Shown piece after piece: positions 1 to 11,100 of a stretch of 64,000 nucleotides of DNA; within the stretch, counting starts at the first letter, position 1; each line of letters starts with the position of its first letter. The stretch lies in contig CM069432.1 in NCBI GenBank assembly GCA_035610365.1, positions 16,988,001 through 17,052,000 of the forward strand. The letters run 5' to 3'. The notes beneath the pieces were generated by a model. The model did no database searches. It was not told where the DNA came from and saw only the letters and a program-made list of their open reading frames with translations. Both the position numbers and the translations under genes were made by a program. The stretch comes from Aquatica leii. Its lineage: Eukaryota > Arthropoda > Insecta > Coleoptera > Lampyridae.

Positions 1-1340
1 ATTTTAAATTAAACTAAAATTAAAACAAAAACTTACACCTTCTGATTTACATTTCTAAAGAAGTTGGTTCGTTTCTCATTTTATAATAAATCATGTAACT
101 GTACCTAGTTATTTATTACGTGGCAAATTGTTAAAACTGAATTTAATAAATTATTAATTGTTTAAGAAAGTTTGTATATACGTTCTTATAAATCTTTTAG
201 TAAACATTTTTGGTTTTTGTAGTTGGAAAAAGTAATTAATTAGTAAAGTTTTTAATGTACTTAGCGTTTGTTTTTTATTTAAAAAAAATCTATTTTATGT
301 GTTACTTGCTTGTTACTCATTTTTTATAACGAATAAAAAACTTTTACAATTAAATATGTATTAGATGATTGCTATTATTATCTCTTATGTCATGCAATCT
401 GATACTTTTTTTTTAATTTGATGGTTTTAAGTACGATCTGTTACTAACTTATTCTGTAGCAATTTTTTTTAATTTAATAAATCTATAATTCAAAAATGAT
501 TTTATATAAAAATTATAAGACGGTTAAGCGTCATTAAAACTAAATTTTTAATAATTTACTTTATAAATGTAACGTCTACCATTTAATGCACAAATTAATA
601 ATAAATAATTAGGAAACAAAACTTGTAAGTAAGTATTGTTATAAAATTGTAATTGCAATACGTTACTTAATATAGATATGTATCAACAAAGTATGTATTT
701 GCATTCTTTTTCTCTAGCTACATAAGCAGAATAATTTTTCGCCGTTACACAACATTTTTATCCAATAAGCTGTAACAAGAATGTATCTCATAAAATTTTT
801 ACTCAAAAACTCATTAAACAAAGCAACTACTATTGACAATAACGAAACAAAGCAACACAAGAAATTAACAAATTTTTAGGAGAAGTAAAAATAGAAACCA
901 ATAGTAATTTATGTCACTAGCGTCGAAACTGAAGCATATGATCTAGCGCTGCATGAAAATGAGTTATACTATGAAAATTTCGATCAAAGTTACAATATCA
1001 CTTTGTATGGGGCTTTTTGGGAAATCATCCTATTCAAAACACAGTTTTTTTTATTTTGGAGAAGACTTGTAGAAGACAAGTACAATACACGTTATTTAAC
1101 ATTTTAAGTAGACCAATTTCACCTCCACTTGTTTCTTTAATGCCTAGACTATGTTGCAATGTTTTTGTTTATTCAATGCGTGCCTTTCATTGAGTTTCTA
1201 TAGCTTGTGGTCTTTAAACCTGTATGTTAATTTTAATATTATTATTCCATTAACTTCATGAAATAAAAACGTATATTTTCCTCTGTTTTTTCTTTTCATT
1301 ACATATACTTGGAACTCAAAATCCAGTTAATAACAATAAC
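1..1340. other. AT-rich sequence without recognisable gene
   Basis: No open frame of useful length and no recognisable domain on either strand. Homopolymer A/T runs are common. It may hold the lost 5' LTR of the BEL/Pao remnant that follows, but no second LTR copy was found to test this. Confidence 0.5.
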
Positions 1341-1365
1341 TTTATCAAGTTACTAATCTCCCAAA

Positions 1366-2020
1366 ATTCTTAGGCGAAATTGAATCATGGTTGAATTATA
1401 TAGAGACTTCTACAAAAGTCTATGAAAACGAATTGAGTTCTGATGCAATACTCACTGTTAAATCTCTAGAATTTTTATGAAAAAAATTATCCGTTAACTT
1501 GAGATAGTCTTTGCGAGCGCCACAACAGTTCTCAAACGTTGGTTTATAACCACATAAATTTTGAGTAGCTTACCAAGGAATCTGGAAAGAAAATTTCGTA
1601 TCTTGATGACATGCTGTTCAAACATGTCAATGCACTGAAATCGTTAACAGAATGGACTTGATCCTGACACGTCTAGGAAGTGGAAATTTCTAAAAAAACA
1701 ATACGGAAACCGATTTACCTACACTTTAAAGAATTTTTTAAGAGAACGGCCAATTTGCTTGATACCTTCAAATTGAACAAGAAAAATCAAATCCTCTAAA
1801 GGTTAATGCCACTTCGAAATTCTTGATCAATCTCGCTCCCTGTTGTATAATGTGCAAAAGGAGTGACAACTTATATGCATGTGCAAGTTTTTATCAACTC
1901 AAGTCCCGGGAAAGCTTTCAAGAGCCGATAGCTGCGTATGTGCTTTAACTGTTTCAGTAAAGGTCATTCAGTGCCAAAATGTTCATCTAAATTTATTTTT
2001 CGTACGTGTAAGCAAACACA
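1366..2020 (+). pseudogene. BEL/Pao gag remnant with CCHC zinc knuckle
   Basis: A short stretch near 1372-1480 (GEIESWLNYIETS) fits the start of the BEL Gag core (DUF1759). Near 1655-1740, in another frame, LDPDTSRKWKFLKKQYGNR follows the same family. At 1938-1985 the knuckle CFNCFSKGHSVPKC has the CX2CX4HX4C spacing expected for nucleic-acid binding in Gag. An upstream Cys cluster (CIMCKRSDNLYAC) matches the zinc-binding segment that precedes the knuckle in this clade. Several frameshifts and stops break it. In a live element this protein would package the RNA. Confidence 0.65.
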
Positions 2021-2039
2021 CTATACATTACTACGCAAA

Positions 2040-2466
2040 GAGCCTAACACTTACAACATCTTCACCGTCAGAAGCCAATTCATTTCCGCATTTGCTTCCA
2101 ACACCAGTCATGCGTGTTTTGCTCGACTCTAGCTTACAATCTAATTTCATTACGTCTATTGTGTGTAGGAAACTGAATTTTTCACAAAAAGCAGTCAACG
2201 TCAGTGTGACAGGATTGTCTACGACGACTTTTCCAGTACATGCAATATGCGACATACAGGTTCTGGCTCACTATTCATCATTTAAAATAAATCTTTCTTG
2301 TTTAGTAATAGACAAAATTACCAACACTCTGCCAGGTTTTTGTGTAGAGACGTGTAACTTACAAATTCCCAAGGAAGTTTTCTTATCAGACCCTCATTAT
2401 AACAGACCTGAAGAAATTAACGTTTTTTTTATTCTCGCTTTACTGATGACGTCAGTTTTCAATTAA
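2040..2466 (+). pseudogene. BEL/Pao aspartic protease-like remnant
   Basis: The frame contains LLDSSLQSNFIT, the BEL version of the retropepsin active site, where LDSGSQSNFIT is usual; the Gly after D-S is replaced by Ser, so the catalytic D-S/T-G triad is broken. Downstream, LADP-like text ending in DPHYNRPEEI fits the conserved end of the DUF1758 protease region. The domain would process the Gag-Pol polyprotein. It lies between the knuckle and the RT, as expected. The frame closes at 2466. Confidence 0.6.
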
Positions 2467-2559
2467 GTAAGTTTTGAAAAGTTAAGCAAAACCCATTTAG
2501 AAAACCTATTTACAAAAAGAAAACCTTTGCGAAACTCATTTTGTACAATACCTTCAACG

Positions 2560-3110
2560 TGCCTCTGATAATCTGTTTACTGTGCAGATCCTTTTTAAAC
2601 AGTCTCTGTCGCTTCTAAGCAATTCGTTGCAAATTGCCACCAAGAAATTTCGTTTTTTGGAGAAGGGATCGCAAGGCAACGACGTGCTACGTAAACTATT
2701 GACTTCATTCATGAATGAGTACAAACGGCTGAGACACATGACGAAAGGTGTTTTCAGTTCTTCTGAACGGTATTTTTATATGCCGCATCACAGCGTCTTA
2801 AAAAAAGCAGTCTTCACTTAAAGTTATGTGTAGTGTTTGACCTACTCTGTTTAAACTACAATATGCCATTTTTCGAACGACTTACAAATGATTGGTCCTG
2901 TAATACAACACGACCGCTTCTTAATTTTTGATGCAATTTAGAAAATTTTGCTATGCAATATCTCCTGACATTAAGATGTATTAGCAGGTGCTTGTTAAAT
3001 TCATACAAAGGTCATCACAACGCATTCTTTGCCACGGTGTCTTTTTGCAATATACAATACGGCGTTCAGCTTAGAATCACCTGCAGAAGTTCTCTTGCAA
3101 AAGTTTCTAA
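2560..3110 (+). pseudogene. BEL/Pao reverse transcriptase remnant
   Basis: The segment at 2582-2821 holds YKRLRHMTKGV and YFYMPHHSVLKK, the N-terminal RT signature of BEL/Pao. After a frame change, 2930-3090 gives DIKMYxQVLV followed by QRILCHG, matching the RT motif around the first catalytic Asp (normally ADIEKMYRQV). The YVDD box was not found, so it is lost or deleted. Nothing here can make an active enzyme. Confidence 0.6.
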
Positions 3111-3300
3111 AGTCATCAATATTTTCAATTTTAGTTTTGTCTTTCACAACTGTTACTAAGCAAGCTATAGTTAAATTGTTCCAATTTTTGAGGCTGTTGT
3201 CTACTTGTACGATTTTAAGCGAGATGTAGCTGCAAAAGCTCTGGTTGAGAAATTCTTTTGGCATAATCCTGTTCCAAATCACATCTTTGATAATTAGAAT

Positions 3301-3825
3301 TTGTTTTGTCATGACTTACCAATAATCAATGGTTGTCGTATCCAATGCATGTCGTATGCCGACATTAAGGAATTACATTGTTTCTCAGATTCCTTCATGT
3401 ATGGATATGGTGCGTGTATTTATTTAAAGTTTTTTAATGATAATGACGCAATTCATGTTAGATTGTTGTGTGGTAGATCCAAGATTTTGGTATTAACATC
3501 ATTTATGATTCCAAAGTTAGAGTTGTGCGCTGCTACTTTGTTTTCGAAGTTTTTTGTTTGTGTTTATAATGCCTTGTGTATTCAAATCACGCAATGCTTC
3601 TTCGGTGTTGGTGGAACACGCTCTCAAACCTCACCAAAATCTTTGTATGCAATAGAATTGCTAATAGTCAAGAACTGATTTTTAGTTGTAGTTGTCGCCA
3701 TGTTCCGAGTAAATCAAATCTAGCAGATTTGCTCTCCAGAGGTTTCTTTCTACGACAACTAGTTGATTCCTCTGTTTGGTTGCAAAGCCCGCACTGGTTG
3801 CAATTTGATAAATCGCATTGAGCTA
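3301..3825 (+). pseudogene. BEL/Pao RNase H region remnant
   Basis: Translation of 3340-3550 gives ELHCFSDSFMYGYGACIYLK then IPKLELCAATLFSK, the Pao RNase H signatures (usual form H-F-C/S-D-A-S ... YGA ... PRLELCGA). The continuation after a frame change, HVPSKSNLADLLSRG and WLQSPHWLQ, is the conserved segment after RNase H in BEL/Pao Pol (HVP.ENPAD..SRG). Together these give a firm family call. The two parts are in different frames. Confidence 0.7.
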
Positions 3826-3959
3826 GAAACAAGTTTATCTTCAATTATATCAGCTCTTCCAGACCTAAATCGGTGAGTTACTTGGCTTCATACAACCATC
3901 GCATGTAATGATCTTTTTCCCATATCAAAATTTATAAATCTCAAAGAGTTTATAGCGTG

Positions 3960-4330
3960 AATTTTACTGATGATTTTAAAGTTTTCTACTGTCATCGCCC
4001 TAAGTCGTCTAGTACCATTGGCAATTTGCACTTATTGGAAGCAGGCTACATGATTCAAATTATAACAAGATTCATCCTGTTATAATTTCTAACAAACATC
4101 TCTCAACACTCGTCATGAGATTTAATTATTTGCAGCATCATCACCATCCCGGACCTCAGTTACTTTTAGGCCTTGTCCGTAAACAATCTTGGATAACTAA
4201 TGACCGCAATTTAGCTAAAAAAATAGTCCGCGTTTGTATTAGGTGTTTTAAATTCTTAGATAAAACTACTAATTTTATTTTGTCTACGGAATCGTTTTTA
4301 ATGATTATTAAAATCATATAATAGTTAAAC
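3960..4330 (+). pseudogene. BEL/Pao integrase zinc-binding remnant
   Basis: Near 4070-4260 the frame reads NKHLSTLVMRF, then HHHHPGPQLLLGLVRKQSWI, NLAKKIVRVCIRCFKF. This is the H2C2 integrase N-terminal domain of BEL elements: His residues before PGPQ and the CxxC pair (CIRC) are present. The catalytic rve core is not visible downstream, where Gypsy-A sequence begins. Confidence 0.65.
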
Positions 4331-4352
4331 AAACCAATAATAAAACATTTCA

Positions 4353-4752
4353 AAAGTTATTCTCAACTTCGAGAGCCTTTGCGAGGTTTTTGTACATTTT
4401 CAGAACGTATACCAAAAGATATGGAACATTCGAGAAGGATTTCCAAAATGTATAAATACGGCACAAACAAATCAGAGGTCAGTTATTCCCAGTAATTCAA
4501 AGACGGCAGTGTTAAGAAGATTACTCAAGTTTAAATAAATAAGTGATTAACGCTTGTGAGATAAATAACCTGGTACGTGAATTCAACGTAAACAATAAGT
4601 GTTTATCTTATCTTCGTGTCAGTGATAGCGCTATGTACAAATTAGTGTATGTGTTTTTAATAAATATCCTTCGATTTAATTAGTTCGGTTAATAATAACA
4701 AACGTGCACATAGTTTTTAATATAAATAAATTAGTTTTTTAAAATCGTTACA
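4353..4752 (+). repeat. 5' LTR of old Gypsy-A copy
   Basis: It aligns by eye with the 443-bp LTR of the minus-strand Gypsy-A copy: shared blocks include GAGAAGG, TATAAATACG (TATA-like, about 4453) and GGTCAGTTATT. The 3' boundary CGTTACA at 4746-4752 matches the end of the other LTR, and the PBS-like sequence TGCTGTCAGGTGTCCGGTTC follows directly. The 5' edge is approximate. Confidence 0.65.
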
Positions 4753-4979
4753 GTGCTGTCAGGTGTCCGGTTCGCGAATTTTAGTGTAAAGTAATTAAGT
4801 AATTAAATATTGCTCCTGTAATAAAAACATTGATTGCATAAATAAATAAAACTTTAGTTCGCGTGTTTTTTTATAGCATTTAATCTTAATTGTTCCATTT
4901 CGTTAAACCAGTATCGGGCTTAATTAAAATTCAGTGTTATTAAATTATTTGTTTAAATTATTATTTGTGGTTAAATTTA

Positions 4980-5548
4980 TGCCGGTGACGCGTTCACAAG
5001 CAGTTAAAATGGATTCAAAAATATTTGAATTTCTGGAATCAATGAAAAATGGTCAACAATCGATGTATAAAAAAATGGAATAAAATTCTAATAAAATTGA
5101 AGAAAAATTATTTGAAAACACCCAGCAAATAGAAGAAAAATTGATGGAAAACTCTAAGAGTTTAAAAGAAGAAATACGAACGAGCATAGAAAATCAAATT
5201 AAAATTGTTCAAGAAGAAACCCAAGCAGATATGTTACATTTAAAATAAGAAATTTGCAATTCTATGAATGAGAGAATAGAAGCAATAGAGGACAAATTAG
5301 AAGACAGAATGAAACTGCTTGAAGAAAGAATAAATCAAATGAATTGTCAGCAACAAACAGAAAGCGACGTCTTTAATTGTGTCCTTACGTGGCGAAGCTC
5401 TTGGAATTGTGTAAACTTTTCCTGACCACCTACAAGAAAATTACGAACTTTTAATTTCACGTTTAGAAATGTGATATGGAGCTGCTCATCTTCAACAAGT
5501 GTATCAAGCTCAAATTAAAAGTCGGGTTCAGAAAGCTACCGAAAACTT
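4980..5548 (+). pseudogene. Gypsy-A gag remnant, N-terminal part
   Basis: It begins with MPVTRSQAVKMDSK, the same start as the other copy, and continues as an E/K/N/Q-rich coiled-coil region with repeated EE(K/N)-type units. A stop truncates the frame early (about 5083), and about 210 bp between the coil and the Gag core is missing, joining near 5352. The frame is then cut by the LTR-like insertion. Role when intact: capsid/nucleocapsid precursor. Confidence 0.7.
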
Positions 5549-6781
5549 TGCTACAGGTTTATAGGTTTTACGAACCTTGCACGGCCAACTCACACAGTCG
5601 GAGATAGGAGAGGTTCAAGTGAATAATAATTAAGGGCGCCAGATCTTTTATAATTAACACTTCTGCCTCGATCAAGACAGACAGTCCAAGCTTGTAACGA
5701 AGTTTTAGGTTCGTAAAGTTGGAGGGAACGCAGAAAGAAACCAAATCGTTTACAACAAGTGCACTTTAATTACTCTAGAAGGATAAATAGATTAAAATTT
5801 GAATCAATAACAATTACAAGGTAAGTGGATAGCATCACAGTGAATAATTTAGGTCTGAGTACAAATATATGTAGTTAGTAAAATAATAGAAGTAACGGCA
5901 ACTTACACTACACTTAAAGCAAAAGTGTAACCATCAGAACATACAAAAAATCTTCGTAAGTAAATTATATTAATAATAGTAATAATTAAGTTGACGTAAT
6001 CAGCATGCCAAAGTAATTTACTTAAACTAATTGAGTAACAATAATAAGAAGCAAATTAATTCGGTCGTTTCGACACGATTAGTAAATATGATCATTTATG
6101 AGTAGCACCGTAGTGACAGCGAATAATTAAAATCAAAAATTGATTTACCAAGATTCAGGTGTACCTTCAGAAAACGTTTTCTTATTGGCTTCCTGTAATC
6201 AAACTTCCTGAAAATAATCGTGTCTACCTGGCGACTTACAAACTACAACAGGTTAAAGAAACATTTAAAAGAAAGTAATAGAACCGAAACTTATCGTATG
6301 CTGTTACAATATGTCTTTTCGTCCACGCTGGTATTAGATATTAATTGCCTTCGAAGATGCCCTTGTATCGCAGCGTTCATAGGTCTACAGCTTTCGTTAT
6401 AATTTTTCTCTTGTAGATTTTAAACTAAGACAAGAACACCCATATTTAGGAAGTAGCACATTGCGCTAATGAAAAGACATAAAAATTACCTTTAATCAAA
6501 AAAAGAATAAAAACAACTTACCCTGCGTGGATTAAATTAGTTAATTAAGAATACTTTCATTACCCATCGTGTCACAACACGTGGATGTTTTAAGAAAACG
6601 ATTTTTAATTCACGCATACATAGGTTATATCGTGAACGATGTTAAAATCAAAATGACAGTCCATCGTCTTCTCCATACGAAAAGACCAACGAGCCCGATA
6701 GATGACGTCGACAAATAGAAAAATAATTTTAATTAAACTAATATACAGGGTAGTGCATTATTTAAATGTATGCACATAACA
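5549..6781 (-). repeat. Solo-LTR-like insertion inside gag
   Basis: The Gag frame of the other Gypsy-A copy is collinear on both sides of this block, so it is a discrete insertion. The ends are TGCTACA...ATAACA, and the flanks AACTT (5544-5548) and ACCTT (6782-6786) look like a 5-bp target duplication with one later change. The same sequence, in opposite orientation, occurs at 17178-18980; shared blocks are GTCGGAGATAGG, GGCGCCAGATCTTTTATAA and the terminal ATACAGGGTA. TG..CA ends, 5-bp duplication and a TATA-like box suggest a solo LTR. Orientation is assigned from the TATAAAAGATC box, which reads on the minus strand. A non-autonomous DNA element with short TIRs is the alternative. Confidence 0.6.
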
Positions 6782-7197
6782 ACCTTTAAAAGTTTGAGGC
6801 TGATATCGCCAGTTTAACACGGCTTGCGTATCCTACAGCACCAGACACCTTCATGGAGCAGTTGGCTATTCAATCCTTTGTACGCGGCCTCCGAGACAAC
6901 GAAACGCAGCAGACTCTCCGGTTGGCTCGACCAAAAACATTGGCTGACGCTTTGGTGCATGCTTTGGAGTTTGAAGCAGCAAGACAAGCATTGCAACGAA
7001 ACGATTATAAACTTTGCTGTGCTGTAGAAGTACTCGTGCAAGCACTGGAAAGCATCGAGGAAATAGCGCGACGAATACTTCGGGAAAGAGGAGTGACGAC
7101 TTTGAACGATGGCATTGTGCTAACTCTAAGAAACGGACAAGAAGAACGCTCAAAAATTTGGAACGAAGTGACCAAAAGGTACAAAGGTAATCTCGTC
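6782..7197 (+). pseudogene. Gypsy-A gag remnant, C-terminal part
   Basis: Gag resumes after the insertion: FEADIASLTRLAYPTAPDTF and MEQLAIQSFVRGLRDNETQQ are near-identical to the young copy. The CCHC knuckle region (about 7095-7130 when aligned) is spoiled: the Cys residues are largely lost. The frame ends at 7197-7199. Confidence 0.7.
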
Positions 7198-7229
7198 TAG
7201 CCAGGCTCCGAAAATTACAATTCAAATGG

Positions 7230-7890
7230 CATCGCCGATGGAGCAATTGCATAGCATTTATTTCCATGGCAAGATCAATGGAAGAAGTGTTCCGTTACTA
7301 GTTGACACTTGAGCGACGAAGACCATCATTCGTCCTGACATGTTATTCAAAAACGAGACGACATCGCCAGTACAGTAAGATTTCGAATGGCGACGGGCGA
7401 AGGAAAACCTACTCACGGACAACTCAAAGTAACCATCAAATACTGGTAGCCGACATCACGGAAAAAGTTATCCTGTGAATGGACGTGATAAAGAAGTATG
7501 GGTTTTATTTAGATTTAAAGAACGATGTCCTGATGATTGACAATAAAGAAATTACTTTTCATTCGTCAGAGAAAGTGTGGTGATGGCACGCATGGATGAA
7601 AATCTCCGGGAAAGCTATATACGCGCGATTGAACCAATGGTGGGCGCCTTAGTTGAAAAGGGACTACTCGTTGGCAGAACTTTAGTATGAGTAAAAAACA
7701 CGATGCCAGTACGGATCTTAAACATCAAATCCGATCTTGTAACGTTGAAAAAGAAGACCGTGGTAGGCCAATACACGCCAGTATCTAAAATTGTGAGATG
7801 CGTGAAATCTAACGAAGATGCGTCGCCGAAGAAATGTCCACAACCCCTATTACACATTCTTACCACCAAATGCCAAAACCTCAACCAAGA
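7230..7890 (+). pseudogene. Gypsy-A protease remnant
   Basis: Near 7290-7340 the sequence reads VPLLVDT followed by a stop and then ATKTIIRPDML, the retropepsin active-site region (LVDTGATKT in the young copy); the Gly codon is now TGA. The remaining part to about 7880 follows the young copy, including MPVRILNIKSDLVTLKKK. At 7888-7893 this copy has a Gln codon where the young copy has a stop, which shows that the stop in the young copy is derived. Confidence 0.7.
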
Positions 7891-9700
7891 CCAGCTGGCT
7901 AAAGTTAAAGTGTTGATTCAAGGGTATCAAAATGTGTTCGCGCTGGAGAGTGGTTCCAAAGGAAGAATTAACGTGGTAAAACATAAAATTAATACCGTAG
8001 ATATTTGCGTAGACTACAGACAGTTAAACAATGTGACCAAAAAGGACAGCTACTTTACCCGGAATTGACGATACATTAGACACGCTGTCAAGATCCCAGT
8101 GGTTTCCTGCGTTAGATTTAAAGAGTGGTTACTGGCAGGTAGAACTGAAATCCAAGGATCATGAAAAAACAGCTTTCCCGATTGGAACTGGTTTGTGGAA
8201 GTTCACTGTAATGCTCTTCGGTCTGTGTAACGTACCTGCAACGTTCAAGCGTTTGATAGAAACCATCATGCACGGATGGTCTTAGAAGACGTGCTTGGTT
8301 TATTTGGACGACCTGATCTTGGTTGGAAAGTCGTTTGAAGAACACTTGAACAACTTGGAAGAAGTGTTTCAGCGACTACTTGGGGCTAATTTCAAACTGG
8401 GCCCAAAGAAGTGCCTACGTATTTAAGAAGGAAGTGCAATACCTAGGCCATGTTGTATCTAGAGATGGAGTAAAGGCTGACCCAGACAAAATCCGAGAAA
8501 TGCAAGCATGGTCAAGACCAATTGACAAACATCAAGTACGAAGTTTTCTTGGGTTATACCCGGATTTGCCAATATTGCCGAACCTTAGACGAAATTGACG
8601 GAAGAAAGAACAAAATTTAGATGCAATAAAGGCTACGAAACTTCTTTTTGTCAACTAAAACAGGCCCTAGTCACTTCGCCGATTTTGATTTTTACTTAGA
8701 ACAGACCAGCCCGCTTTAAAATGCCTACTGCAGTTCTGTAACCCGGAAGAACAAATGGCAAGATGGATCAAGAGAATGCAAGAGTATCACTATGACACAG
8801 AGCACCGTGCCGGAAGCAGTCATCCGAACGCTGATGCCTTGTCCAGAAGACCATGTCCGGCGGACTGCAACTATTGTTCGCGACTGGAATAAAAAGTTAT
8901 AAAAAAAAACTGTTATAGTTGATGACGAGTGGGAACCTAAGCAGTTGAGTCAGGAACGAGAAAACAACCCTGAAATAAAATTACTCCTGGACTGGAAAAA
9001 AAAACGGACGACGACCAACATGGGAGGAAGTGAATGCCTTGGACAGAGACATGAAACGCGAATCTTAGAAAGCACGGGAAACAGATTACAGTTGGTAGTG
9101 CCAAAGAGCCGTGTGTCAGAGGTATTGAAGCATCTCCACGATGGTACATCAGGAGGACACTTTGGTATCAAGAAGACATTGAGAAAAGTTCGAGAACGAT
9201 TCTACTGGGTGAACTGCAAAGAGGACGTCATGAAATGGTGCCTTAAATGCACGGATTGCGCATCAGAAAATGGTCCAGCGAGAAAATGCAAAGCACCCAT
9301 AAAGCAATACAACGTAGAAAGCCCTTTAGAAAGAATAGCGTTTGACATTGCAGGGCGGTTCTCAGAATCCGATTCGGGAAATAAATACATCGTGATGGCG
9401 ATGAATTGTTTCACGAAATGGACGGAGGCCTACGCCATATCCAATCAAGAAGCAGCTACAGTCGCAGACGTATTAGTAAAAGAGTTTTTCTGCCGGTTTT
9501 GAGTTCCGTTGGAATTACACTCCGATCAAGGCCGCAACTTTGAGTCTGGGCTGTTTCAAGCAGTTTACAATCTGACGGCATAGTTAAGCCGATGAATCGA
9601 ACAATAGGAAAATACTTAGCCAAAGTAGTGTCCGAACACCAAAGAGACTGGGATCAGTACTTGCATCTTTCGTAATGGCATACCGATCATCCGTTCACAG
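7890..9700 (+). pseudogene. Gypsy-A RT-RNase H-integrase remnant
   Basis: RT is recognisable from VCVDYRQLNNVTKKDSY through a damaged catalytic box near 8296 (YLDDLILVG) and EVQYLGHVVSRDGVKADP. The RT/RNase H junction near 8690 is a deletion to the distal RNase H part (KMARWIKRMQEYHYDTEHRA). The H2C2 zinc domain (HLHDGTSGGHFGIKKT, then CLKCTDC) and the integrase core start (ERIAFDIAG) follow at 9120-9500. A second deletion near 9560 removes part of the core. At 9418 this copy keeps Trp (TKWTEAYA) where the young copy has a stop. Confidence 0.8.
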
Positions 9701-9717
9701 CCCAAGCACCTTCCTGT

Positions 9718-10452
9718 GTGATGCTCGGTCGCGAAATACGACTGCCACGCGACCTCCAATTTGGACGAAGACCGGTAGAAGAAGTTGCTGGAGAAGACTA
9801 CGGTAGCAAGCTGACTGAAAGGCTAGACGAAGTACATGAAGAGGTCCGTAAAAACACACAAATTGCCAGCGACAGAATGAAGACTAGATATGACGTTAAT
9901 GCACAAAATGGTGTGTTTCAACCTGGCGACATGGTGTGGTTGTATAATTCCCAAAGAAGACGTGGTTTATCACCGAAGCTGCAAAAGCAATGGGAAGGTC
10001 TCTATGAAGTCGTGCAGCATATTAATGACGTCATATATAGCATTCGAAAACCACCAAAATTGGACCACGTCGATCGTCTAGCCTCGTTTGCTGACGATAA
10101 TCACAATACACAAATTCAGGCCCGAACCAGAGTAATAAGCAGCAGAACCATGAATCAAATCGAAAGAATGGAGTTTGAGAACTTATACGAAGGTTCTGGA
10201 AAAGCTAGGTTAGGAATTACCACCGAGAAACAACAAGAGCTGTCCCAAACACAAAAAGATCTTGACGTATCCAGAGGGGTTGCAGTTGTATTTAAAAAAA
10301 AGTTTGGGCAGTTAGATGAACTACAAAGACAGCAACAGGTAGTCGGAAAGGTTTTAAGACTACGTGGTGACAAACGCATCGTTTTCTATCTAGTCACAAA
10401 GAAATACTTAGGTACCAAGCCGTTACAAGAAAATGTGTGGCAGACATTATGA
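9718..10452 (+). pseudogene. Gypsy-A integrase C-terminus and macro-domain first half (old copy)
   Basis: The frame holds the end of the integrase core (MMLGREIRLPRDLQFGRR), a GPY/F-like domain (QWEGLYEVVQHINDVIYSI; the Pro of GPY is replaced by Leu), and from about 10255 the first half of the macro-like domain: GVAVVFKKKFGQLDEL and VFYLVTKKYLGTKPL. Relative to the young copy, an in-frame 30-nt deletion between 10260 and 10261 removes the AIAHCVSE-type segment. The frame ends in TGA at 10450-10452, exactly where the young copy also has TGA; the domain continues after it as MEFHHVKKLAVPK before homology is lost. Confidence 0.7.
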
Positions 10453-10517
10453 AATCTCAAGAGAGAAATGGAGTTCCACCATGTTAAGAAATTGGCAGTG
10501 CCCAAGCAGGTAGTGTG

Positions 10518-10744
10518 AAGTTAAATTAAAAATTATTTTTAATTGTTCATGTATTTATTGCAGTTGATTGAGACCATCGATTTTTTTACTGGTAACTGTA
10601 GTGTGACTGGTAATACCAGTTTTGTTTTTGTAAAAATGTACAATAAAAGTTTCATGTAAGATACATACATACAAGTAGTTTATTCAAAAAAATAGAAGCA
10701 TTCAGAACTGCAAATTTGTTGTTTATTAAAAATTCGAAAAATGA
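10518..10744. other. No gene seen between Gypsy-A and LINE remnant
   Basis: AT-rich sequence with no recognisable coding or repeat feature. The 3' LTR expected for the Gypsy-A copy is absent here, so the element was truncated at its 3' end. Confidence 0.5.
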
Positions 10745-11100
10745 AGCAATAAGCAAGATTAATCGCGCACACATATACTAAAGAAAATAGAAAAACTCAA
10801 TAAAATATTGCTATAGTTATAAGCAAATTTTAATACCTCTTTGGACGTATGACATACAATTATAGAACTGTACAAATGGAACAAACAAGTAATTCCGACA
10901 TTCCGTAACAAAGTACTACGTGGAATAATGAACGCCCCATGGTATGTGCAAAACGAAGATCCACATTGTGACTTGCAAAGTGTTTTAGTTACAAAGAAAA
11001 TATTCAAACTGTAAAATATAAACCGTGTTGGGTATAAGAAACAACGCTCGTCGGCTTAAAAAAACCAAACCACATGAATGAATGAATGAATGAAATGGGA
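10745..11100 (+). mobile_element. 3' fragment of a Jockey-clade LINE
   Basis: Translated with frame changes the stretch gives ILIPLWTYDIQLWNCTNG, then FRNKVLRGIMNAPWYVQN and DPHCDLQ, and finally NNARRLKKTKP. These are the conserved C-terminal ORF2 signatures of Jockey-like LINEs (WTYGIQLWG, NAPWYV.N..(H).DL, RRLKR.KP). A short ATGA repeat at 11075-11094 follows the coding end, as is common at LINE 3' tails. Only the last quarter of ORF2 remains. Confidence 0.75.

Larger units (their letters stand above)
1366..4350 (+). mobile_element. Decayed BEL/Pao LTR retrotransposon
   Basis: The pieces occur in the BEL/Pao order on one strand: Gag with a CCHC knuckle, a retropepsin-like domain of the DUF1758 type, RT fragments, a Pao-type RNase H region, and an integrase zinc-binding region. 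Frames change many times and stops interrupt every domain, so it is an inactive relic. No LTR pair could be matched. Its 3' side ends where the LTR of the Gypsy-A copy begins, which suggests that Gypsy-A landed in or beside it. Family assignment is confident because at least five separate segments fit BEL/Pao and no other lineage. Confidence 0.8.
4353..10517 (+). mobile_element. Decayed Gypsy-A LTR retrotransposon copy
   Basis: This copy is collinear with the well-kept Gypsy-A copy on the minus strand at 38767-45361: LTR, PBS region, Gag with coiled coil, protease, RT, RNase H, integrase and macro domain. It has many stops, deletions (about 210 bp in gag, parts of RT/RNase H and of the integrase), a 1.2-kb insertion in gag, and no 3' LTR. 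Homology stops just after the second half of the macro domain has begun (about 10517). It is far older than the minus-strand copy and is useful as an outgroup to decide which stops are new. Confidence 0.85.
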
